A DNA stretch of 60,239 nt from Halovibrio variabilis (GCF_007991175.1 NZ_BJXV01000005.1:1-60239); one strand, 5' to 3'. Counted from the first letter of the stretch, positions 36,592 through 45,658 are shown. Notes: generated by a model not told the origin, from the sequence alone. Numbers and translations: made by a program.

Positions 36592-38406
36592 CTAGTCGTT
36601 AACCTTGAGCACGGCAAGGAAGGCATCTTGGGGAATTTCCACACGCCCCACTTGTTTCATGCGTTTCTTACCTGCTTTCTGTTTCTCGAGCAGTTTCTTC
36701 TTACGGCTGACATCGCCGCCATAACACTTGGCGGTGACGTTTTTGCGCAGCGCCTTCACGGTCGAGCGGGCGACGACCTGCCCTCCGATCGCGGCCTGAA
36801 TCGCTACGTCAAACATTTGCCGCGGAATCAGCTCTTTCATCTTTTCCACTAGCAAACGGCCACGATGGTGGGCATGGTCACGGTGAATGATGACCGCCAA
36901 CGCATCAACCTTGTCGCCATTAATCAGTACGTCAAGACGCACCAACTTGGCTTCTTCAAAGCGCTCAAAGTTATATTCAAGCGACGCGTAACCCTTGGAG
37001 ATCGATTTCAGGCGGTCAAAGAAGTCCATGACGACTTCCGACATCGGCAGCTCGTAGGCCAGCTGAATTTGGTTACCCAGAAACTGCATATCCAGCTGCG
37101 TGCCACGGCGCTGCTCGCACTCGGTGATCACGTTGCCGACGTACTCCTGGGGAACCAGAATACTGGCGCGCACCACCGGCTCACGCATTTCATCCACATC
37201 GGCCATGTCGGGTAGCTTGGAAGGGTTGGCGACATAGCTGATGTCGCCATTTTTCATGGCTAGCTCATAGACAACCGTGGGTGCCGTGGTGAGCAGGTCG
37301 ATATCGTACTCACGCTCCAGGCGCTCCTGGACGATTTCCATGTGCAGGGTGCCCAGAAAGCCCACCCGGAAGCCAAAGCCAAGGGCATCGGAGTTTTCCG
37401 GCTCGTAGGCAAGCGAGGCATCGTTCAGCGCCAGTTTTTCCAGCGCATCGCGGAAGTCTTCGTAATCATCTGCGCTGACCGGGAACATGCCGGCATAGAC
37501 CTGCGGTTTTACCTTTAGGAAACCGGGTAGACGGGCGACATCGGGCGTCTTGGTATGGGTAATGGTATCGCCCACCGGCGCCCCGTGAATCTCTTTGATA
37601 CCGGCAACAATAAAGCCGACTTCACCGGCACGCAAAATACCGGTCTGCTTACGCTGCGGGGTAAAAATGCCTACTTCCGTGGTGCCCCAATCGCGCCCCG
37701 TCGATTTAATGCGAATTTTATCGCCTTTACGCAGCGTGCCATCAAACAGGCGAACCAGTGAGACAACGCCGAGATAGTTATCAAACCAGGAGTCGATAAT
37801 CAGCGCCTGCAGCGGCGCCTCCGGGTCGCCTTGGGGCGGCGGAATATCCCGCACCAAGCGTTCTAACAGCGCATCAATGCCTATCCCGCTTTTAGCGGAC
37901 ACCTGGCAGGCATCGGTCGCGTCCAAGCCGATAATTTCTTCGATCTCCTGGGCAACCTTGTCACAATCCGCCTGGGGCAAATCGATCTTATTGAGCACAG
38001 GCAGCACTTCAAGCCCCTGCTCGATCGCGGTGTAGCAGTTGGCGACCGACTGCGCTTCGACGCCCTGCGCGGCATCCACTACCAGCAGCGCCCCTTCACA
38101 GGCGTAGAGTGAACGGGATACTTCGTAGGAGAAATCGACGTGACCAGGCGTATCGATAAAGTTCAGCTGGTAAACCTGCCCATCGGCAGCGGTATAGTCC
38201 AGCGTAACCGACTGCGCTTTGATGGTAATACCCCGTTCGCGCTCGATGTCCATGGAGTCGAGCACTTGCTCTTTAAGCTCGCGATCGGTTAACCCTTCGC
38301 AGGTCTGAATCAAACGATCAGAGAGCGTTGATTTGCCGTGATCAATGTGGGCGATGATAGAGAAATTTCTAATGTGCTTGATTTTACTATCGTTTTCTTG
38401 GGTCAT
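36592..38406 (-). CDS. lepA: Elongation factor 4 (LepA) GTPase
   Basis: A 604-residue ribosome-binding translational GTPase. G-domain motifs are [40 protein letters not shown] and NKIDLP. The LepA-specific C-terminal domain ends with [20 protein letters not shown]. It lacks EF-G domain IV, as expected. It heads the lepA-lepB-rnc-era-recO-pdxJ-acpS run. In Pseudomonas this run follows mucD directly; here an oppositely oriented mgtC-like gene and 318 bp of leader lie between. Confidence 0.97.
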   Translation of the reverse strand: MTQENDSKIKHIRNFSIIAHIDHGKSTLSDRLIQTCEGLTDRELKEQVLDSMDIERERGITIKAQSVTLDYTAADGQVYQLNFIDTPGHVDFSYEVSRSLYACEGALLVVDAAQGVEAQSVANCYTAIEQGLEVLPVLNKIDLPQADCDKVAQEIEEIIGLDATDACQVSAKSGIGIDALLERLVRDIPPPQGDPEAPLQALIIDSWFDNYLGVVSLVRLFDGTLRKGDKIRIKSTGRDWGTTEVGIFTPQRKQTGILRAGEVGFIVAGIKEIHGAPVGDTITHTKTPDVARLPGFLKVKPQVYAGMFPVSADDYEDFRDALEKLALNDASLAYEPENSDALGFGFRVGFLGTLHMEIVQERLEREYDIDLLTTAPTVVYELAMKNGDISYVANPSKLPDMADVDEMREPVVRASILVPQEYVGNVITECEQRRGTQLDMQFLGNQIQLAYELPMSEVVMDFFDRLKSISKGYASLEYNFERFEEAKLVRLDVLINGDKVDALAVIIHRDHAHHRGRLLVEKMKELIPRQMFDVAIQAAIGGQVVARSTVKALRKNVTAKCYGGDVSRKKKLLEKQKAGKKRMKQVGRVEIPQDAFLAVLKVND

Positions 38407-38724
38407 TTGCCGTTTTAATCCGGGTATGTACGCAGTTGAGTACGTTTAAAAAAAGTACCACGGTATGCGCAGTCGAAATTTGCTGACATTGTACCGTTAG
38501 CAGGGTTCCGGTGCTATGTTCATCAAAAAATGTAAAAAAATAGCGACTGCCCCACACATAACCTGCCCACCACTTTCTTCAAACCCTATGCACTTAGCCG
38601 GTATAGAGACAGGCCTGTTTTACCTATTTCATTGCATAGGCTTGCTTCTACGCTAAGTGTGCTGCCTGTTGGGGCGATGTGTTATCAACTAAGATTAAGG
38701 AAGGACAAAAGAGAAAGGAGCGTC
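38407..38724. other. Intergenic region lepA/mgtC with both promoters
   Basis: A 318 bp divergent gap with no supported gene. The half near lepA is AT-rich with runs of A (38450 and 38525 regions). The half near mgtC holds the inverted repeats described at 38585-38659. No operator of a known regulator was recognised. Confidence 0.5.
38585..38659 (+). promoter_or_regulatory. Structured leader candidate upstream of mgtC-like gene
   Basis: CCTATGCA (38585-38592) pairs with TGCATAGG (38633-38640). CACTTAGC (38591-38598) pairs with GCTAAGTG (38652-38659). The two left arms overlap by two bases, so the stems are mutually exclusive or form a pseudoknot. A 10 bp palindrome ACAGGCCTGT (38609-38618) sits in the first loop. 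This could be a regulatory leader RNA or overlapping protein operators. I do not recognise a known riboswitch. Confidence 0.4.
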
Positions 38725-39225
38725 ATGGATACGCAAATTCCCATACTGGACATGCTAACCCGACTGATGGTGGCCACCGGCTTGGCCTTGTGTCTTGGCT
38801 TGGAGCGAGAGCTTCGCGGTAAACCCGCGGGTCTTCGTTCGCATATGCTGGTATCACTAGGCTCGTCTGCGTTCATCATTGTGGGCTTGAGCGTTCTGTT
38901 TGACACGGGTGGCGAGGGGCACGCAGCAAGTATTGATCCCAATCGAGTGGTTGAGGGGGTGATTGGCGGTATTGGGTTTCTGGGCGCTGGCAGCATTATT
39001 CGCAGCGGTGCCCACATTCAAGGCATTACAACTGGCGCTTCGATCTGGCTGGCGGGTGCCATCGGTGTTGCCGCAGGTACCAATAATTTCCCATTGGCTG
39101 GCATGGTCACCCTCTTGGGATTGACCATCATGGTGATCCTAGGCTGGTTCGAACACGATATGTTAGCGGACCGTAATGAGAAAAAAGGCCGTAGTGATGA
39201 GGGTAAGAAAAACACTAAGGAATGA
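38725..39225 (+). CDS. MgtC/SapB family membrane protein
   Basis: A 166-residue inner-membrane protein with four or five hydrophobic helices. It has the family motifs LALCLGLERELRGKPAGLR and GGIGFLGAGSIIRSG, then ITTGASIWLAGAIGVAAG. MgtC-type proteins are linked to Mg2+ limitation, acid stress and F-ATPase control. This is the short form without the C-terminal ACT-like domain; it ends in a charged Lys/Asp tail. AAGGAG lies five bases before the ATG at 38725; an upstream in-frame ATG at 38632 lies within the leader inverted repeats. It interrupts the usual mucD-lepA neighbourhood. Confidence 0.85.
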   Translation: MDTQIPILDMLTRLMVATGLALCLGLERELRGKPAGLRSHMLVSLGSSAFIIVGLSVLFDTGGEGHAASIDPNRVVEGVIGGIGFLGAGSIIRSGAHIQGITTGASIWLAGAIGVAAGTNNFPLAGMVTLLGLTIMVILGWFEHDMLADRNEKKGRSDEGKKNTKE

Positions 39226-39304
39226 TTAAAAGAGGCAGGAAAGCGAGGCGAGATAGAAAGAAATACGTGGTGCGAAGCTATGGTGGACGCAGGCTAACAA
39301 CAGC

Positions 39305-39327
39305 GGTCCGGCGAAAAGCGCCGGACC
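39305..39327. terminator. Stem-loop between mgtC and mucD, possible bidirectional terminator
   Basis: A perfect 9 bp stem GGTCCGGCG / CGCCGGACC with an AAAAG loop lies between the convergent mgtC and mucD stops. There is no following T-run in either direction, so it may be a weak terminator or an mRNA-end stabiliser. Confidence 0.5.
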
Positions 39328-39346
39328 AAGTGTGAAAATGGCTGTG

Positions 39347-40759
39347 TTATTCCAGACGTAGCGCCACAAACAGCGAGCGCCCATCACGGAACAGGCGCAC
39401 CGGAATGGCACGGTCAGTGGGTAGTCCTTCGACAATCTCTACCAGTTCGTCTGAAGAAGACACGCTGCGATGATCAATACTGACCAGCACATCGCCTGGG
39501 CGAATACCGGCCTCTGCCGCCACACTGCCAGGCTCTACCTGACGAACAACCACACCACCCGGCACATTGAGCTGCTCGCGCATGGTTTCATCAAGCTCTG
39601 CCACCCTCACACCGAGACGGACTTGATTATCGCTGCTGCTTTGAGCGGTTTGTTGCTCTGCATCAGGCCAGCTGCCTAACTCGACGGTTTCAGACATCTC
39701 TTCACCGTCTCGCATTAAGGTAAGCTCTACCTCAGTACCTGGCGACACCTTACCAATCAGGCGGGGCAGTGAGCTTGAGCGCTCAACCTCTTCACCATCC
39801 ACCTCAAGAATCACATCGCCAGCCTGCAGGCCACCCTGCGCCGCCGGACCTTCGGGGTCAAGGTCAGCAATCAAGGCGCCCACCGCCCGTTCCATGCCAA
39901 AGGACTCGGCCAGATCGTCAGACACGGGCTGGATCATTACCCCCAACCAACCGCGGTTAACTCGGCCTTCGTCACGCAGCTGTTCGGCGACTTCCATAGC
40001 GACATTGATAGGAATGGCAAAGGAGACGCCCATAAAGCCGCCGCTGCGGGTAAAGATTTGTGAGTTGATGCCCACTACTTCACCGTCGAGATTAAACAGC
40101 GGGCCACCGGAATTACCGGGGTTGATCGCAACATCAGTCTGAATAAACGGTACGTAGGCATCGCGGGGTAAGGTGCGGTTAATAGCACTCACAATACCCG
40201 CCGTTACCGAGTGGTCAAAACCAAAAGGGGAACCAATGGCAGCCACCCACTCACCAACTTGAAGGCCGTCGGAGTCGCCTAAGGCAAGCGTTGGCAAGTC
40301 GCTGGCGTCGATTTTCAACACGGCCACATCGGTTTGGGGATCGCTGCCAATCACCTCCGCGCTTAGCTCACGGCGATCATTCAGGCGTACGAGTATTTCG
40401 TCGGCGTCTTGGACCACATGAGCATTCGTCATCACATAGCCGTCTTCGCTGATAATAAATCCCGAACCTAGCGATTGGCGCTCTTCGGTGCGGCCGCGCT
40501 CATTGCCGGGCGGCGTGGGAAAGCTATCGCCAAAAAAGTGGCGGAAAATTTCCGGGACGTCCTGACCACCAAACCCTTCAAGACCGGGCATGCTAGAACG
40601 CTGAACCGTTCGACTGGTAGCGATATTCACCACCCCAGGGGCGGCGTCTTCGACAAGTTGGGTGAAATCAGGCAGGTTTTGCGCATTGGCAGCTTGGCCA
40701 ACGGTTAGCAACGCCACCACACATATCCAGAGTGTGGAAGGGAGAATCAAGCGTTTCAT
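39347..40759 (-). CDS. mucD: Periplasmic serine protease, DegP/MucD type
   Basis: A 470-residue HtrA-family protease/chaperone. It has a signal peptide (about 1-26, ending AANAQ) and a trypsin-like domain with H114 (MTNAHVVQDAD), D144 (DPQTDVAVLKI) and S217 (NPGNSGGPLFN). Two PDZ domains follow (about 270-360 and 380-465), the second with IRPGDVLVSIDHR. It clears misfolded envelope proteins and dampens AlgU activation. Last gene of the algU-mucA-mucB-rseC-mucD order. Confidence 0.95.
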   Translation of the reverse strand: MKRLILPSTLWICVVALLTVGQAANAQNLPDFTQLVEDAAPGVVNIATSRTVQRSSMPGLEGFGGQDVPEIFRHFFGDSFPTPPGNERGRTEERQSLGSGFIISEDGYVMTNAHVVQDADEILVRLNDRRELSAEVIGSDPQTDVAVLKIDASDLPTLALGDSDGLQVGEWVAAIGSPFGFDHSVTAGIVSAINRTLPRDAYVPFIQTDVAINPGNSGGPLFNLDGEVVGINSQIFTRSGGFMGVSFAIPINVAMEVAEQLRDEGRVNRGWLGVMIQPVSDDLAESFGMERAVGALIADLDPEGPAAQGGLQAGDVILEVDGEEVERSSSLPRLIGKVSPGTEVELTLMRDGEEMSETVELGSWPDAEQQTAQSSSDNQVRLGVRVAELDETMREQLNVPGGVVVRQVEPGSVAAEAGIRPGDVLVSIDHRSVSSSDELVEIVEGLPTDRAIPVRLFRDGRSLFVALRLE

Positions 40760-40818
40760 GCAAGAGCTCCTACTTTAGGTGATCGAGGGCAAGCAACTCA
40801 CAGTGAGTTACATAGACA

Positions 40819-41262
40819 TTAATTGACCAAGCGTGGACGAAAGCGTTCCCTTCGCCCACACAATAGGTACTTAACGCTTATCACGCCACCTCCCAAGGTG
40901 CTAAAAAAGATCAACGGCGCGATCCAAGTACCCGCATTCATGAAAGACGCCAATCCGGATAGCAGCAACGCCATCAACAGCGGCAGTGCATACACAAAAA
41001 AAGCCAGCAACGTAAGGGAGGCGCGGGGCAGGCTAACGGTGACATGGCTGCCAAGCGGATAGGCGTGTTGCGACTTCTCGGTAAGCGCTACCGCCACCCG
41101 ATGGCTACGTTGAGGTGACAGCAGCCCTACCCCGCAGCCACGGCCTTGCGCGCACTGCTCGCAACGTTCCTGGGCGCGCATTTCAACCACAAGGCCGTGC
41201 TGCGTATAATCGGCAACCGTACCCGTGCGTTGCAAAGAGGGACAGGAAGATGCCATTACCAT
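40819..41262 (-). CDS. rseC: RseC/MucC family positive regulator
   Basis: A 147-residue inner-membrane protein. The cytoplasmic N-terminal half carries the cysteine cluster CEQCAQGRGCGVG typical of RseC/MucC. Two hydrophobic helices (LLAFFVYALPLLMALLLSG, then IAPLIFFSTLGGGVISV) follow. It belongs to the sigma-E/AlgU regulatory locus, and RseC homologues also reduce SoxR in E. coli. The start is uncertain: a TTG five codons upstream and another ATG two codons downstream are possible, and none has a strong ribosome binding site. Confidence 0.82.
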   Translation of the reverse strand: MVMASSCPSLQRTGTVADYTQHGLVVEMRAQERCEQCAQGRGCGVGLLSPQRSHRVAVALTEKSQHAYPLGSHVTVSLPRASLTLLAFFVYALPLLMALLLSGLASFMNAGTWIAPLIFFSTLGGGVISVKYLLCGRRERFRPRLVN

Positions 41263-41298
41263 TTTCAAATATCTCAATCGTATGCTTTGCGGGCAAGC

Positions 41299-42318
41299 CT
41301 ACTCACCCGTATCGACTTGCTCGGTCTCTTCCACGCTATCAACAGCGGCTTGATCGAACGTAATTGAACGCGCAATCCGCTGAAGCGTGGTAACGGGCAT
41401 TTCACCAATAGCGACTAATTGCCAACGCCCTTGCGTAGTAACGTAGTGCTCAATAGCAACGGCAGAGACGCCGAGCTGCTGAACCCCCTCACGCAAAGCG
41501 GTCGTTTCTTCTTCGCCAAGAGGTTCGACAAAGACACTGACCGTGGCCAAGCCATCGCTATACAAACGTTGATGACCATCATCGCCAGCAAAGGTAGCCG
41601 GCTGGGCCACAAAACCGTCGGGCAGCCAAGTAACACGCCAAGGAGTGCTAAGAACACTCTTAGCGGCGTCCATCCGAACGCTACCGGTATATTGCTGGGG
41701 TGACTGCAGTTGGGTGATTTGAAAGGTTTCAATGATGCGGCCTTGCTTATCACTGAGGACATGCTTAAGTAACAGGCCCGTCTCACGGTCTACCCACCAC
41801 TGGTGGGAGAAACGCCATTCGTCGCGGGGATCAAAATCAAGTTTCACCGCGTCCCGCCCGGCAACACGCTCATTATCTTCAAGCTCAACCGTATAGTATT
41901 GGTCCAGGTGTGCCGCCCACTTCGCGGGTGTGGGCAGCTCGCCATTACTGTTCTCTTGGGTCCAGGCCAAGCGTCCCACGGGCGAACGTCGCTCAATGCT
42001 GACAGAAGGCCCGTCTAGATATTGCACTACTTGTTGCCGAATACCGTCTTGAATGCGGTGAGAAAGCGCGAGTGTTCGCACATTGATGGCGTCAATCGCG
42101 ACCGCTCTTGCCTGAAAGGCGTAGCAGTGGCTAGCCCACAAACTGCGCTCAAGCCACTGTATCGCATTACTCGGCATGGCCTTTGCTGACCCTGAACACT
42201 CATAGCCAGGGTGGCTTTCAGAGCGGTTCTCAGCGTTTTCAGCATGCGCCTGAAAGGGGAATAGACCTACGGCTAAGACAAGTACCCCTAATTGCTTAGC
42301 TCGCCAGAGAACCATCAT
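41299..42318 (-). CDS. mucB: Sigma-E factor regulatory protein MucB/RseB
   Basis: A 339-residue periplasmic protein that binds MucA and protects it from cleavage until lipid or LPS signals appear. The signal peptide ends FPFQAHA (about residue 26). The large lipoprotein-fold domain (AIQWLERSLWASHCYAFQA onward) and the smaller C-terminal domain (LPDGFVAQ, VSVFVEPLGEEE, WQLVAIGEMP) match RseB. The ATG at 42318 was chosen because GGAG is eight bases upstream. A GTG eight codons earlier lacks such a site. It lies between mucA and rseC. Confidence 0.9.
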   Translation of the reverse strand: MMVLWRAKQLGVLVLAVGLFPFQAHAENAENRSESHPGYECSGSAKAMPSNAIQWLERSLWASHCYAFQARAVAIDAINVRTLALSHRIQDGIRQQVVQYLDGPSVSIERRSPVGRLAWTQENSNGELPTPAKWAAHLDQYYTVELEDNERVAGRDAVKLDFDPRDEWRFSHQWWVDRETGLLLKHVLSDKQGRIIETFQITQLQSPQQYTGSVRMDAAKSVLSTPWRVTWLPDGFVAQPATFAGDDGHQRLYSDGLATVSVFVEPLGEEETTALREGVQQLGVSAVAIEHYVTTQGRWQLVAIGEMPVTTLQRIARSITFDQAAVDSVEETEQVDTGE

Positions 42319-42442
42319 TTTGCACACTCCAATGCCAGGCACTCCCGTTTGCAGCCTTCGCTACTCAACGGATTATCACCAGCGTCCATTATCCCGGCGA
42401 CCATTACCGAAAGCACTGACGTAGGGTTAGCGCTACCCCGAT

Positions 42443-43171
42443 TTAACGCTGGCCCAATGGCTCAGTGACGGCAGATGAGCGCATCAGCGGCATCCAGCTG
42501 TCACCACTGCCGTACGCAGCGCCTTGGGTATGTTGCTCCAAGTAAGACCGGAGCATGCCAATCTGGTCGACATCAATGCTGGTGCCTTGCTGAGCGGTAA
42601 CACCCCGCGAACTCTGCGCAGAAAAGCCAGACTCGCTAATATTCATCAAGCCGCTTTGGGCTGACTGACCGCTAACCCTAAAAGGGGTCTGCTCAAACAT
42701 GGGCATCTCAGTGCGTGATGTTGCTGCAGGCTGGGAGGCCAAATTAACGGGCTGAACTTGCGGCGCCCCGTTGGCACCAGAAACCGAGGTTGCAACATCG
42801 CTGCCGCTTTGATTAACCGAAGCGTCATTACCAAAGAACTGCACACCGGTGATAACCATCAACGAAACGGCCGCCGCGACGCTCGCCCCGCGGGCAAACG
42901 AGATACCGCCTGCGCGGTTAGCAGCCGGCTCCGTTTGTTGAGCAGAGGGAGCCGGTTCATCACGCAGTCGAGCCATGACACCGGCAGACAGGTCAACGCT
43001 TACATCGACCCCTCGCTCGCGCTGCATCATGCTGCGCGCGAGATGGTAACGGCGCCACGTGTCAGCAGCATCGTCGTCTTTTGGCAGTGATTTCAACACT
43101 CGGCGAAGCTCAAGCTCGTCACTTTCGCCATCCATTAACACCGAAAGTGATTCCCGTGTGTTTTGACTCAT
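42443..43171 (-). CDS. mucA: Anti-sigma factor MucA/RseA
   Basis: A 242-residue single-pass anti-sigma factor. The N-terminal cytoplasmic domain (RESLSVLMDGESDELELRRV to about residue 70) binds AlgU and contains TWRRYHLARSMMQRE. A transmembrane segment at about 95-112 (ASVAAAVSLMVITGVQFF) is followed by a periplasmic domain rich in Ser/Gln/Thr that should meet MucB and the DegS-like protease. Usually mucA lies immediately after algU; here 365 bp separate them. Confidence 0.9.
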   Translation of the reverse strand: MSQNTRESLSVLMDGESDELELRRVLKSLPKDDDAADTWRRYHLARSMMQRERGVDVSVDLSAGVMARLRDEPAPSAQQTEPAANRAGGISFARGASVAAAVSLMVITGVQFFGNDASVNQSGSDVATSVSGANGAPQVQPVNLASQPAATSRTEMPMFEQTPFRVSGQSAQSGLMNISESGFSAQSSRGVTAQQGTSIDVDQIGMLRSYLEQHTQGAAYGSGDSWMPLMRSSAVTEPLGQR

Positions 43172-43536
43172 ACTTCACACCCTCACACTGTTTAAAAGAA
43201 GTACTGGCGTGACCGGTACAGATTACGCGCACCGCCACACCGATTACTTCACAGGCCAAGCCCTTGCTGTGACCCCTAAGGCTGAAGTCCCTAAGGTGGC
43301 AAACGCTAAACTCACGACGCTTGGCACATTCGACACATCAAACACGCTATGTGGCATGGCCGCTGTGCATCACGTCACGACACGATTATAAATGCTTGAA
43401 ATCATAACCAAGCGAGTTAATCGAAATCGTTAGGCTATATGACGCGTTACCTGCCAGACAGTTCACAAAAAAAGCAAAAGCTCAATTTTTATGGCCGCCA
43501 TTCACGCTCATCATATCGCCTCTTACGCTCAGACCA
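43172..43536. other. 365 bp algU-mucA intergenic region
   Basis: No credible gene on either strand. The transcribed (minus) strand has a run of seven T after GAGCTTTTGC near 43467-43480, without a stable GC stem. An AlgU-type promoter lies right after it (43437-43464). The remaining 265 bases would be a long mucA 5' untranslated region. Confidence 0.5.
43437..43464 (-). promoter_or_regulatory. Candidate AlgU/sigma-E promoter for mucA-mucB-rseC-mucD
   Basis: On the minus strand GAACTG is followed after exactly 16 bases by TCATAT. The consensus for this sigma class is GAACTT-N16/17-TCTGA. It lies about 265 bases upstream of the mucA start and downstream of algU. Its position would give the anti-sigma genes their own AlgU-driven transcript. 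Confidence 0.45.
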
Positions 43537-44136
43537 CTACTCGTCGCGGCTGTTCCGCGACGTCGACACAAGAGGACGAATATGCTCATCAACCGCCTCA
43601 CGAGCGCGAAATATACGCGAACGCACCGTGCCCACCGGGCACTGCATCACTTGTGCGATATCTTCGTAAGCAAGGCCATCCAACTCGCGCAGAGTAATCG
43701 CCGTACGCAGGTCATCGGGCAAGTTATCGATGGCTTGATAGACCGCGGCCTCCAACTGATCCCTGGCAATCGCCGCTTCAGGCGATTCGGAATCCGCCAA
43801 CCTGCCACTTTGATCAACAATTTCAGCATCAACGATATCCAAATCGCTGCCGGGAGGACGCCGGCCCCGCGACACCAGATAGTTTTTCGCCGTATTGATC
43901 GCAATGCGGTACATCCAGGTATAAAACGCACTTTCTGAACGAAACTTGCCTAAGGCGCGATACGCCTTAATAAATGCCTCCTGAGCCACATCCTGCACTT
44001 CAGAATGATCGTGTACATAGCGGCCAATAAGACCAATAATTTTATGCTGATATTTTTTCACCAGCAGATCAAACGCGCGCGTGTCGCCTTTTTGGGCACG
44101 TTCAACAAGCTGTTGGTCTGTTTCCCGAGTGCCCAT
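43537..44136 (-). CDS. algU: RNA polymerase sigma factor AlgU/RpoE
   Basis: A 199-residue group IV (ECF) sigma factor for envelope stress. Region 2 has VKKYQHKIIGLIGRYVHD and EVQDVAQEAFIKAYRAL, with FYTWMYRIAINTAKN. Region 4 has LPDDLRTAITLRELDGLAYE and the HTH IAQVMQCPVGTVRSRIFRAR. The linker PPGSDLDIVDAE is characteristic of the RpoE/AlgU subgroup. It heads the muc cluster and is divergent from the DAHP synthase gene. Confidence 0.96.
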   Translation of the reverse strand: MGTRETDQQLVERAQKGDTRAFDLLVKKYQHKIIGLIGRYVHDHSEVQDVAQEAFIKAYRALGKFRSESAFYTWMYRIAINTAKNYLVSRGRRPPGSDLDIVDAEIVDQSGRLADSESPEAAIARDQLEAAVYQAIDNLPDDLRTAITLRELDGLAYEDIAQVMQCPVGTVRSRIFRAREAVDEHIRPLVSTSRNSRDE

Positions 44137-44395
44137 TCACACGCTCCTCCAGCTCGTACGGCGTGCGCCGAGCTTCATTCCTATTAGCCCTAACACTTGG
44201 GCGTTCACAGCGAGCAGCATAGCGTCCCTTGGGCATTAATTAACAATAGAGTGAAATAAAAAGGCCAATGTATCGCCCTAACCGGTTACTGCAACATGGT
44301 ATGACAATGCTATATTTTATTACGATTTAACACCTAGTCTTACGCGTTCTGCGCGGCGCATCAAGCGCTTACCCGCCTTCGACCAAACCCTGCGG

Positions 44396-44423
44396 CTGAC
44401 ACTTTTGATGCATCTATAGTTCC
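44396..44423 (-). promoter_or_regulatory. Candidate autoregulatory AlgU promoter
   Basis: On the minus strand GGAACTA is followed after 17 bases by TCAGCC, a moderate match to GGAACTT-N16/17-TCTGA. It lies about 260 bases before the algU start. Autoregulation is usual in the family; this site is an inference. Confidence 0.35.
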
Positions 44424-44465
44424 ACAACATTTTTCCACAACAATTGATTTTTACCTCTTCGGCAA

Positions 44466-44491
44466 GCGATAGTAGACACCACTTCTATCGC
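44466..44491 (+). promoter_or_regulatory. Leader hairpin or operator upstream of DAHP synthase
   Basis: GCGATAGTAG (44466-44475) and CTTCTATCGC (44482-44491) form a stem of nine pairs with one internal T-T mismatch and a six-base loop. It ends 40 bases before the start codon. It may be an operator or leader structure; no known aromatic repressor site matches. Confidence 0.4.
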
Positions 44492-44531
44492 CCCTCACTT
44501 TTCCAGCCATTACGCAAGCACAGGTAGCAAG

Positions 44532-45608
44532 ATGTCAGAACAGCAGGTTAATAACCTTAACGTCCTCGCTCAAGACGTTCTTACCACGCCAGAAGCTCTC
44601 AAAAACGCCGTGCCGTTAACCGATGCGGCCGAACGGACGGTCATTGAAGGCCGCCATACCATTCAGAACATTCTGGATGGCAACGACCCGCGGCTACTGG
44701 TGGTGGTCGGCCCCTGCTCTATCCACGATGTGGAAGCAGCGCTTGATTACGCCCGCCGCCTTCGTCAATTAGCCGATCAAGTCAGCGACAGCCTGTATAT
44801 TGTGATGCGTGTCTATTTTGAAAAACCGCGCACCACCGTGGGCTGGAAAGGCCTGATCAACGACCCGCACCTCAACGACTCTTTCGAGATTGATGAAGGC
44901 TTGCACATCGCCCGCAAACTGCTGGTCGATTTAGCTGAAATCGGTTTACCGCTAGCCACCGAAGCGCTCGACCCCATTTCCCCCCAGTACCTGCAAGACT
45001 GCATTAGCTGGTCGGCGATTGGCGCGCGCACCACAGAATCGCAGACCCACCGGGAAATGGCGTCTGGCCTCTCCTGCCCGGTCGGCTTTAAAAACGGCAC
45101 CGACGGCAGCCTGGATGTGGCCATTAACGCCCTTCAATCTGTCGCCAGCCCGCACAATTTCCTGGGCATCAACCAGGCAGGCCAAGTGGCGATTATTCGC
45201 ACCCGCGGCAATGCCTACGGTCACGTCGTCCTCCGCGGTGGCAACGGCAAGCCCAACTACGACAGCGTCAGCGTTGCGCTGGCAGAAAAAGAGCTGGAGA
45301 AAGCCAAGCTTTCGCCCAACATCATGATTGACTGCTCCCACGCCAACTCCAACAAAGACGCAGCACTTCAGCCGCTGGTACTGGAAAACGTCACTAACCA
45401 AATCTTGGAAGGCAATACTTCCATCATTGGCCTGATGGTTGAGTCCAACATTGGTTGGGGCAATCAAAAACTCACCCAAGACCTAAGCCAGCTGCAATAC
45501 GGTGTTTCTATCACCGATGCCTGCATCGACTGGGACACCACGGTGGAAGCGTTTAACCGCATGAACGACAAACTTGCCGCCATGCTGACCAAGCGCACCG
45601 AAAAGTAG
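44532..45608 (+). CDS. 3-deoxy-7-phosphoheptulonate (DAHP) synthase, class I
   Basis: A 358-residue AroF/G/H-type enzyme that condenses PEP and erythrose 4-phosphate, the first step of the shikimate pathway. It has VVVGPCSIHDVEAALDYA, the metal/PEP segments VMRVYFEKPRTTVGWKG and GARTTESQTHREMASGLS, GFKNGTDG, and IMIDCSHANSNKD. Which aromatic amino acid inhibits it cannot be decided by eye. AGGTAGCAAG precedes the ATG. A rho-independent terminator follows directly. Confidence 0.95.
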   Translation: MSEQQVNNLNVLAQDVLTTPEALKNAVPLTDAAERTVIEGRHTIQNILDGNDPRLLVVVGPCSIHDVEAALDYARRLRQLADQVSDSLYIVMRVYFEKPRTTVGWKGLINDPHLNDSFEIDEGLHIARKLLVDLAEIGLPLATEALDPISPQYLQDCISWSAIGARTTESQTHREMASGLSCPVGFKNGTDGSLDVAINALQSVASPHNFLGINQAGQVAIIRTRGNAYGHVVLRGGNGKPNYDSVSVALAEKELEKAKLSPNIMIDCSHANSNKDAALQPLVLENVTNQILEGNTSIIGLMVESNIGWGNQKLTQDLSQLQYGVSITDACIDWDTTVEAFNRMNDKLAAMLTKRTEK

Positions 45609-45623
45609 GTCAAAAGCAGGTCG

Positions 45624-45647
45624 AAAACCCCGCCGTAGCGGGGTTTT
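45624..45647. terminator. Rho-independent terminator after DAHP synthase (bidirectional)
   Basis: AAAACCCCGC-CGTA-GCGGGGTTTT, followed by three more T. The stem has six GC pairs and flanking A/T tracts on both sides, so it can also serve the convergent dinG transcript. Confidence 0.92.
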
Positions 45648-45658
45648 TTTATTGCTGG

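Larger units (their letters stand above)
44137..44531. other. 395 bp divergent intergenic region algU/aroG
   Basis: No gene is seen. It contains a candidate AlgU-type promoter for algU (44396-44423, minus) and a hairpin close to the DAHP synthase gene (44466-44491). An AT-rich stretch around 44220-44340 may hold sigma70 promoters. No TyrR or trp operator was found. Confidence 0.5.

Noticed and set aside
43209..43697. Small plus-strand reading frames in and across the algU-mucA gap.
   Set aside because: Two of them overlap the algU 3' end in antisense and none has a convincing start signal or recognisable protein features.
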